Source of the DNA: a virus
IMG/VR virus record: IMGVR_UViG_3300025536_000030
Coordinates: 1-35,114 of that record
Length of the DNA: 35,114 nt
Direction: 5' to 3' (one strand)
Both the position numbers and the translations under genes were made by a program. A model generated the notes under the pieces. It searched no databases and was not told the DNA's origin. It was given only the letters and a program-made list of their open reading frames with translations. Below are positions 29,642 through 35,114 of the stretch, piece after piece. Numbering within the stretch: position 1 is the stretch's first letter; each line of letters begins with the position of its first letter.

Positions 29642-30160
29642 TTAATATAGATTCGCCTTACGTTGCGTTTTTTCGACGTTAAAGCGGAGAATACCCTCTA
29701 CGGAGAAGATATTAGATCCTCGCTTCTCGACCCCTAAGCCGTAATCTATAAGAAGTCCGTCGTCGTTAATAGAGATAAAGAGATCGTCGGCTAGTTTTTG
29801 ATTCTTTCGGAGAGCGTAGGCTAGCGTATTATGAGCTAATTCTTGCGTCGTTACGTCTCGCTTCTCGATAAGTTCGTAGAGTTGCGAAGTACCTCGGGAT
29901 AGATCGAACGAGGTATTAAGATCGGAAGTATAGTCGACGATTACCGCCATTACGATACTCGTAACGTGCCGGTCTAGCATTGTACCGTCGGAGAGGACTC
30001 TCGTACCGTCTCGAGCTACGGAGATAACCGGTAGAGCGGATTTAGGCGGAGCGAGGGTATCGCCATAGATATAATGACCTCTTAGCTCGGCTGGTCCGTC
30101 GGCTTCGAGCATATCTATAATCGCCTTTAGAATAGGATCTCGGTATTCGGATAAACTCAT
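29642..30160 (-). CDS. Tail terminator/completion protein
   Basis: 172 residues. Early segment DPILKAIIDMLEADGPAELR, then a beta-strand-rich middle (PVISVARDGTRVL ... SIVMAVIVDYTSD), resembling tail terminator proteins that cap the tube and join it to the head. Order (connector, completion protein, this gene, tube) matches Mu-like and siphovirus modules. Assignment mainly by position and size. Confidence 0.62.
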   Translation of the reverse strand: MSLSEYRDPILKAIIDMLEADGPAELRGHYIYGDTLAPPKSALPVISVARDGTRVLSDGTMLDRHVTSIVMAVIVDYTSDLNTSFDLSRGTSQLYELIEKRDVTTQELAHNTLAYALRKNQKLADDLFISINDDGLLIDYGLGVEKRGSNIFSVEGILRFNVEKTQRKANLY

Positions 30161-30164
30161 TTAG

Positions 30165-30590
30165 CTAGACTCCTTTCCTTAGAGCGTCGTTTATATGCTT
30201 CTGGAACTCTCGTTGTATAAATCGTTTACGCTCGTCGTCTATCTTCATCATAACTCGGCGAGGTATCTTTTTACGAGGCTTATTCGATTGGTGGTACTTA
30301 AAGTAAGAGGTCGGGTTAAAGATCTCGATATAGTCCGGACCAAGAGACTGTTTAAAATTACGCCGCATAGTAGAGGTCTTCTCTAGTAGAGGGTGCGGTA
30401 GATTATCCTTACGTGGTACCCAACGTCCGAATAAAGCCCCTCTCGAGCTAAAGTTCTGATCTATCGAGCCTCGGATCTCTCCGCCGATACGGAATAAAGG
30501 GATCTTCCAGTTACTAATATCGCTCGGTATAGTCATTAACCGGCGACTTAATTGCTTCTCTCCCTCTAAAGTTACGTTTAAGGTAATCAT
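30165..30590 (-). CDS. Head-tail joining/virion morphogenesis protein (Mu gpG-like)
   Basis: 141 residues, basic. MITLNVTLEGEKQLSRRL at the start, then FSSRGALFGRWVPRK, resembling the phage virion morphogenesis family found in Mu-like phages. Strongly basic C-terminus (KPRKKIPRRVMMKIDDERKR). The start shares TAATG with the connector stop. Likely a neck or tail completion factor. Confidence 0.72.
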   Translation of the reverse strand: MITLNVTLEGEKQLSRRLMTIPSDISNWKIPLFRIGGEIRGSIDQNFSSRGALFGRWVPRKDNLPHPLLEKTSTMRRNFKQSLGPDYIEIFNPTSYFKYHQSNKPRKKIPRRVMMKIDDERKRFIQREFQKHINDALRKGV

Positions 30591-31306
30591 TAATCGCCTC
30601 GCATAAAGTGTTCGGTCGTACTCTGCGTCTCGTTAAAGGTAGATAGATCCGTATTACGAGGGAAGATATTACCGTCGGAGCGAGAGGTAGCTCGAACTCG
30701 AGCCGTAGAAGCGTTACCGCCGGATTCCTCGTCGATATACTCTTGTAGTAAAGATTTAGCCGTAGAGAGTCGCTTATAGCCGTCCTTAGACGTATTCTCG
30801 GTATCGGCGTTTAGACCTTGATCTCGGATAAGGATAAGTCCTGCGGCGTAAATACGTACGACCGTCTGTACGATAGGCGGTACGTCTACGTCCGTCCAAG
30901 CTCCGAAGTCGATAATACCGTTAATCTTACGCTGTACGTAGCTAATAGCTTCCTTACGATATTTTGCGACTTTAGTATCGTTAATACTCGAGTGGTAATA
31001 AGTACCTAGAACCGTAGCTCCGTTAGCCGGAGCGTTAGCTAGAGAGATCTTACCGGTATTAGCGTCGATAGCCGAGACCTCGACCGCCGAGTCGTTGACG
31101 TAGACTACGACGTCTCCGGAGCTAGTATCGACGTTTAGAACGTCGTCGTAGTTCGAATCGACTACGTAGGTACGCTTTACGTAATAATTAGTATTAGAGC
31201 CGTTAGCGAGTCCGGTAAGAGCCTCTAATTTATTTAGGTGCTGGTGTCCGGCTTCTTCTCGTATATCTTGTAGGGAAGAATAATCTTTTTCGCTAACGAC
31301 TGCCAT
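30590..31306 (-). CDS. Head-tail connector/adaptor protein
   Basis: 238 residues. A helical part (KYRKEAISYVQRKINGIIDF ... PIVQTVVRIYAAGLILIRDQ) resembles gp6/DUF1320-type adaptors that dock on the portal ring. A beta-rich domain (about 40-110) is inserted in front. It lies after the capsid genes and before the completion protein. Assignment by helical pattern and order. Confidence 0.68.
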   Translation of the reverse strand: MAVVSEKDYSSLQDIREEAGHQHLNKLEALTGLANGSNTNYYVKRTYVVDSNYDDVLNVDTSSGDVVVYVNDSAVEVSAIDANTGKISLANAPANGATVLGTYYHSSINDTKVAKYRKEAISYVQRKINGIIDFGAWTDVDVPPIVQTVVRIYAAGLILIRDQGLNADTENTSKDGYKRLSTAKSLLQEYIDEESGGNASTARVRATSRSDGNIFPRNTDLSTFNETQSTTEHFMRGD

Positions 31307-31330
31307 ACTAACTACTCCTTAGTCGATTTA

Positions 31331-31858
31331 TTAAGAAGTAGCTTCGCTTTGATTGCGAGCCTCGGCGTCGACTATCGCCTGTGCTACTTCTGGCTTACCT
31401 GAAAGGGTCTCGGGAGCTTCTACGCCAGCTTCGAGAGCTAGAGCGTCGAGTTCTTTACGAGAGTTATTCTTAACGAGATCGTCTACCGTAGTAACGACTT
31501 CTTCTTCGCTCGAGTCTTCCGTAACGTCGTCGCTAACTTCTTCCGCTTCGTCGCTAGAAGAATCTTCGCTATCGCTATCTTCTGTCGTAGCGTCGTCTTC
31601 GGCTTCGTCTCCGGCGTCCTGTGAGTCTTCTCCGCTATCGCTAGCCTCGTCGCTCGAGTCCGTCGAGCTTGTAAGCTCTGACGCCTCTTTAATTGAGAAT
31701 CGCTTATCATCTTCGAAAGCCTCCACTTCCGCCGGTGTTAGGTCTAGGAGTTGAGGTACTTTAACCTCGAACAAGCGACCGGCTCGCCACATAGTTTTCT
31801 TAGCTCCGCTACCGGTAGTATGAGCCATTTCTACTTCGTATGATTTAGTTTTCGCCAT
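31331..31858 (-). CDS. Protein with long acidic Ser/Asp/Glu tract after capsid
   Basis: 175 residues. The N-terminal about 60 are folded-looking (MWRAGRLFEVKVPQLLDLTP, PAEVEAFEDD). About residues 62-130 are almost only Ser, Asp, Glu, Thr and Ala. The end is helical (LVKNNSRKELDALALEAGVE), resembling a SAP/Rho-N-like helix pair. The ribosome site is GGAAGACCA, a variant of the common motif. It follows the capsid gene. It may be a decoration or neck protein, or bind basic partners. Confidence 0.6.
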   Translation of the reverse strand: MAKTKSYEVEMAHTTGSGAKKTMWRAGRLFEVKVPQLLDLTPAEVEAFEDDKRFSIKEASELTSSTDSSDEASDSGEDSQDAGDEAEDDATTEDSDSEDSSSDEAEEVSDDVTEDSSEEEVVTTVDDLVKNNSRKELDALALEAGVEAPETLSGKPEVAQAIVDAEARNQSEATS

Positions 31859-31906
31859 AATTTGGTCTTCCTTTACTAGAGTTAATTAGTTCGAGTAGTA
31901 GAGGTC

Positions 31907-31924
31907 GGGAAGCCGAAGCCTCCC
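31907..31924 (-). other. Stable UUCG-type hairpin downstream of the capsid gene
   Basis: On the minus strand GGGAGG-C(TTCG)G-CTTCCC: a seven-pair stem (one G-U) closed by a cUUCGg tetraloop, in the 89-base gap after the capsid stop. There is no U tract, so it is more likely an mRNA 3'-end stabiliser or processing stop than a terminator. Confidence 0.5.
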
Positions 31925-31947
31925 TCCCTCTAAGCTACTATTATAGG

Positions 31948-32823
31948 CTAGGCTACAATGTTTCCGATAGCTTTCTGGTAGAGACCGTATCCGGCGTTTC
32001 CTCTCCAGTAAGTACCGTAGTAGTTCTTCTTTCGCATAAAGTTACCCTCTGAGCCCTCTTCCAAGGATTCGAAAGGAATAAACTCACGCTCTTGAAGAAC
32101 GAAAGGCTTAATAACACCGGCTACGTTAAGTAGGTACCAGTTGTTAGTATCTGTAAGCCAATCGACTACGAGAATACGAGCCTTACCCTTATTAGTGTTC
32201 GTAGCACCGCTAGCGTCTCGCTCTGCTTCGAGGATCTGCTCTGCTGTGTTTTCCAATTCAGGAGGAACGACTAATAGTAAGTCCATATTACGGTTAATAG
32301 TAGGACGACCGCTATCGTCTTTCATACGTCGCAACGCTCCACGAGCGGTGTTAAACGTACCAGCACTTAGAGCCGCAGTAAGCTTGTTACTTTGAGTAGC
32401 TCCAGTTTCGCCGACTGGGTGGTCGGTGTCGAAGAAGTACTGACCGTCGTAAGCTAATTCGGTTGTACCGTTAGGTAGCAACGTCTCGAAGATTAGCTCG
32501 TCTGGGAACGCCTTAGCGGATTCGCCGATAGACTTAGCCTGAATACCGTACTGTCCGGTCTGATCGTCTTTAATATCGGCGTGTTTTACTTCGATAGAAG
32601 CTTCGTATTCTTCGTTTACGATAGTGTAAGTGTGAGCTAAGAGCTTTTTAGGAACTCGCTCGCCTTCCATTTTTCGCATACGAGGGATAGAGCCTATCCA
32701 AGCGTAGTTTTCGCTACGTGCGGTTGACGGAACTTTTGTCGCAACTTCTTGCCAGTAAGTAACTGTCGAGTTGTAACCCTCGAAGAAGTTAGTCAAAAGT
32801 CCTTTTGCTAGAATTGAATCCAT
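31948..32823 (-). CDS. Major capsid protein (Mu gpT-like)
   Basis: 291 residues. The N-terminus with GLLTNFFEGYNSTVTYWQEV and ARSENYAWIGSIPRMRKMEG is diagnostic of the Mu gpT major head subunit family, and FDTDHPVGE and TNNWYLLNVAG also fit. It forms the HK97-fold shell. Base use is clearly different from neighbours: TpG and CpA are common and CpG rare (for example at 32221-32280), as expected for strong codon selection in the most expressed gene. Ribosome site AAGGA. Flanked by the decoration protein gene and the UUCG hairpin. Confidence 0.92.
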   Translation of the reverse strand: MDSILAKGLLTNFFEGYNSTVTYWQEVATKVPSTARSENYAWIGSIPRMRKMEGERVPKKLLAHTYTIVNEEYEASIEVKHADIKDDQTGQYGIQAKSIGESAKAFPDELIFETLLPNGTTELAYDGQYFFDTDHPVGETGATQSNKLTAALSAGTFNTARGALRRMKDDSGRPTINRNMDLLLVVPPELENTAEQILEAERDASGATNTNKGKARILVVDWLTDTNNWYLLNVAGVIKPFVLQEREFIPFESLEEGSEGNFMRKKNYYGTYWRGNAGYGLYQKAIGNIVA

Positions 32824-32858
32824 AGTATTTTTTTCCTTAGACTTTTATTATTTTACTA

Positions 32859-33281
32859 TTATCGCTTGCTACCGAAAGGGTAGAGAGCTACTCGAACTAC
32901 GCTCGAGCTTTCGACTTTTTGTATACGACCACATACAACGTCGTTAGTAGTAGTACCGGCTACGTCTACGGTCTGATTGTCCGATAGAGTAACTTCGTCG
33001 CCTACGTTCGTTTGAGCCGCACTAAAAGCGGTCTTAACCTGAACGATTCCACCGGATCGAACTACGATCTCGGTATCTCCTGCCGCACCGGCGGAGTTGT
33101 CGACTGTTTCTTGAGCAACGCCAGCGAAGACAGCTCCTGCGTCGTCTCCTGCGTTTACTGCGAATCCTGCCGAGTTAACGCTAACTAAAGCTCCCTCGAC
33201 GATTTTTTCTGCGCCTTGTTCTAGAGCGAACTGAATACCTTGCTGGTGCTGTTCGTCTCGGCGAGTAGTTGTATCTGCCAT
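32859..33281 (-). CDS. Head decoration/cement protein
   Basis: 140 residues, Ala/Val/Gly-rich beta protein (VEGALVSVNSAGFAVNAGDD, VFAGVAQETVDN). It resembles DUF2190/decoration proteins that sit beside Mu-like and lambda-like capsid genes and stabilise the shell. It lies between protease/scaffold and capsid, the usual place. Its codon use is intermediate towards the capsid gene. Confidence 0.75.
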   Translation of the reverse strand: MADTTTRRDEQHQQGIQFALEQGAEKIVEGALVSVNSAGFAVNAGDDAGAVFAGVAQETVDNSAGAAGDTEIVVRSGGIVQVKTAFSAAQTNVGDEVTLSDNQTVDVAGTTTNDVVCGRIQKVESSSVVRVALYPFGSKR

Positions 33282-33286
33282 AATAG

Positions 33287-34636
33287 CTAGTTACCTTTCT
33301 TTTCGTACTTTTTACTTAATGATTTGAGAGCCTCACGAAAGACTGGGTCTTTCTCCGCTAGCTCGTCCATTTTAGCGGGGTCTGCTCCTACAGCTTTAAA
33401 TCCTGCAAGTTCAGCTTCTGAAAGTGATTCGGACGGTTTCTTATCGGCGTTTGAGGTATCGTCGTCCTTATTTTCTTCGTCCTCGTTCTCTTTATTCGAA
33501 CCGTTTTCTTCGGTTGAGAACTTTACGTTACCGGCTTCGAGAATATCGAAGACTACGCTAGCGAGGTCGATTTTCTTACCGCTATCGGTCGAGAGCTGTA
33601 CGCCCTGACTCATCTTAGCGAGACCGAGGATTCGGTCTTTTTGTGCCGGAATAACTTTACCGGCGGATAGAAGCTCGCCGTATCGCTTCTCTACGGTTAG
33701 TTCGGCGTTACGAAGATTAGCCTTAGCGAGAGCCTTTTTAGGATCTTTTTCGTCTTCGTCTTCTTCGTCGGCGTTTTCGTCGGTAGAGTCGGAGTTAGAG
33801 TCGTCGTCGCTATTAGCGTCGTCGTCTTTGTTCTCATCTTCGCTAGAAGAATCGTCTTCGTCTTCCGGCTTTACAGCGTCGGCGATTTGTGTAGTAACTT
33901 CCTCGGCGACTGCTGTAGGTACTACAACGTCTTCTCCGGCTTTAACTACTACTTCTTTATCTTCGTCGCCGTCCTTATAGGTAACGGTAACGTCGAAGTC
34001 TTTGTCGTTTTTGATAGTTGATTCTTCCACGTTTGCTAACTCCTTTATCTTAGTCCTTGAAAGCATTATAGCACCGCCATTATTTAGCGATAGTCCTACA
34101 GGCTTAAAGGATTTATTTAATTTACTTAACGCCGCACCGACTTTTTCGAAAGCACTCATACCGATAAGGTACGGAGTATTTACGAGAGCAACGTGTAGAA
34201 GCGTTGGTCCGTAGTGCTTTCCGTTATCTTGTCGGACTAAATCCCATACGAAAGAGATAGATACGTCGAATATAAGACCATTATCGAGAGCTTCGATAGT
34301 TTCGGCGTCTCGGATCTCGAGATTACCGTAAAGACCGTCTCCGGCTACTACCTCTACTCCTACGAGTTCGCCGGTATTAGCTTTAACGTCGTCGGTATGA
34401 TTAAGAGGTACAGGAACTTTCGAACCGAGATTACCGGCGTCGAAGTTCTCTTTAACTCGATTACCCCAGTCTTCGTCTAGCGTCATTTTAGGATCGTCGC
34501 TAAACCAAGGATAATCCGGATTCTCCCACTCGCCGAACTTAACGAGTTGCTTTCGGTAAATAGTACCATTAAAAGACGCTTTCTGCGTATCCTCGTTAGC
34601 GAACTGTAAGATATTTCCGTATTTAGTTTTAGGCAT
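33287..34636 (-). CDS. Prohead protease fused to scaffold (Mu I-like)
   Basis: 449 residues. The N-terminal about 165 residues match the Mu I protease family: VPVPLNHTDD with His80, FDVSISFVWDLV with candidate Ser126/Ser128, and HVALVNTPYLIGM. An extremely acidic linker (about 253-297, Asp/Glu/Ser) leads to a helical scaffold-like part (AKANLRNAELTVEKRYGELL). A second acidic stretch comes near 380. The C-terminus is basic (LKSLSKKYEKKGN), as scaffolds often are to bind capsid. In Mu, protease and scaffold come from overlapping genes; here it is one chain. First gene after the virion protein crossing the junction. Confidence 0.8.
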   Translation of the reverse strand: MPKTKYGNILQFANEDTQKASFNGTIYRKQLVKFGEWENPDYPWFSDDPKMTLDEDWGNRVKENFDAGNLGSKVPVPLNHTDDVKANTGELVGVEVVAGDGLYGNLEIRDAETIEALDNGLIFDVSISFVWDLVRQDNGKHYGPTLLHVALVNTPYLIGMSAFEKVGAALSKLNKSFKPVGLSLNNGGAIMLSRTKIKELANVEESTIKNDKDFDVTVTYKDGDEDKEVVVKAGEDVVVPTAVAEEVTTQIADAVKPEDEDDSSSEDENKDDDANSDDDSNSDSTDENADEEDEDEKDPKKALAKANLRNAELTVEKRYGELLSAGKVIPAQKDRILGLAKMSQGVQLSTDSGKKIDLASVVFDILEAGNVKFSTEENGSNKENEDEENKDDDTSNADKKPSESLSEAELAGFKAVGADPAKMDELAEKDPVFREALKSLSKKYEKKGN

Positions 34637-34688
34637 TATTATTTCTCCTATGTTAATGATACTACATTTCTAAAATAATATAACTACC

Positions 34689-35114
34689 CTAGATATAGGT
34701 AGCGTTAACCTGTATTCCTGCGACGGCGTTAGTAGCGTCCGTAGCTCCTGCTCCTCCGACTACGGCGATAGCGATACCGGTAGCGAATCGTTTACCGATA
34801 GCTCCGAAGTTAAAGCTTTTTTCTCCTACTCCTGCGGCGGTCGCCGGAATAGCTATCGTTAATACCGGAACGTCGGAGGCGACTACCGGAGCGGTCGCTT
34901 TGTTATAGAGCTTAATATAAGCCGGAGTAGCGGTCGGATTAGATACGGTTATCTCGTATAAGTTACCGGCGGTAGCTTTAATAGCGGCAAGGTTATTAGA
35001 AGCGGCAGTTACGAGGTTATAGGTAGTTCCGTTAGCCGGAGTAGCCGTCGTCGTACCGGCGGAGGTAAGAGATCCGCTTACCGCTAGAGTAACGGCTCGA
35101 AGAATATCGACCGG
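34689..35114 (-). CDS. Large virion protein, C-terminal part (continues from base 4 across the junction)
   Basis: C-terminal continuation of the gene that starts at 1323. After the junction it reads through about 100 further codons and stops with TAG at 34689-34691. The C-terminal segment is again Ala/Thr/Gly/Val-rich and beta-rich, ending with VNATYI. Bases 34989-35114 duplicate 4-129, so the residues they encode should be counted once. The stop is 52 bases before the start of the protease/scaffold gene at 34636. The function is inferred only from context and composition (virion protein). Confidence 0.85.
   Translation of the reverse strand, partial: PVDILRAVTLAVSGSLTSAGTTTATPANGTTYNLVTAASNNLAAIKATAGNLYEITVSNPTATPAYIKLYNKATAPVVASDVPVLTIAIPATAAGVGEKSFNFGAIGKRFATGIAIAVVGGAGATDATNAVAGIQVNATYI
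34989..35114. repeat. Terminal direct repeat, right copy (circular overlap)
   Basis: Right-hand copy of the 126-bp end overlap, matching 4-129 base for base. Removing one copy leaves about 34,985 bp of unique sequence and joins the two pieces of a 539-residue virion protein without a frame break. Confidence 0.9.

Noticed and set aside
31353-31754. 133-codon rightward Ser-rich ORF
   Set aside because: Antisense shadow of the acidic Asp/Glu/Ser tract on the minus strand.
33324-34214. Rightward ORFs of 94 and 70 codons over the protease/scaffold gene
   Set aside because: Ser-rich reverse readings of GA-rich acidic codons, with no expression signals.

Overview
The window is one essentially complete genome of a tailed dsDNA phage, most likely siphovirus-like. 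The last 126 bases (34989-35114) repeat bases 4-129. The leftward gene that runs off the left edge continues in frame at the right edge (540 codons in total), so the contig closes to a circle of about 34,985 bp or represents a circularly permuted or terminally redundant genome. I see no integrase, recognisable repressor, tRNA, CRISPR array, DNA polymerase, primase or helicase. Replication probably relies on the host.

Layout: two divergent transcription blocks start near 10.2-10.6 kb and converge on a bidirectional terminator at 18384-18415. The rightward (early) block, 10593-18318, holds a DUF3846-like gene, a run of small unknown genes including tiny membrane proteins, a RecT annealing protein, a very unusual fusion of a RecB/Cas4-type nuclease with an FtsK/SpoIIIE motor, two KGG-motif proteins, an exported Cys-rich protein, a RusA-like resolvase, a small membrane protein and an exported lysozyme-like protein. 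Four rightward promoters carry the same near-palindrome, AAGCGTTWACG, inside the spacer between -35 and -10. This suggests one regulator controls them all.

The leftward block runs from 10393 down through the left edge and on to 18465. It opens with a noncoding leader of about 0.6 kb that contains a probable antisense small RNA. Next come a ParB-like protein, a C5-cytosine DNA methyltransferase and a CmoA-like carboxy-SAM synthase, in overlapping genes. After these are small terminase, large terminase, a portal-MuF fusion, a collagen-like protein, a large virion protein (across the junction), a Mu I-like protease/scaffold, a decoration protein, a Mu gpT-like major capsid protein, head-tail connectors, tail tube, frameshifted tail chaperones, tape measure, distal tail, baseplate and fibre proteins, and a lysis cassette (membrane proteins, amidase endolysin, holin). 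The head is Mu-like and the tail is siphovirus-like.

The strongest novelty is the modification cassette. In the cytosine methyltransferase the nearly invariant motif-X Asn is an Arg (IGRAV instead of the usual IGNAV), the class of change reported to let engineered C5-methyltransferases accept carboxy-SAM. The next gene encodes a homologue of the enzyme that makes carboxy-SAM. Together they predict natural 5-carboxymethylcytosine in phage DNA. Second is the nuclease-FtsK fusion next to RecT and RusA, which looks like a RecBCD/AddAB-like end-processing machine built on a different motor.

Host: not identifiable from the sequence alone. The endolysin and holin set without spanins, the exported lysozyme and the absence of UGA stops (0 of 51 genes; 34 TAA, 17 TAG) fit a monoderm host. 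A Patescibacteria-type host or one with altered UGA use is possible but is only inference. CpG is very frequent and TpG/CpA rare in most of the genome, except in the major capsid gene region.
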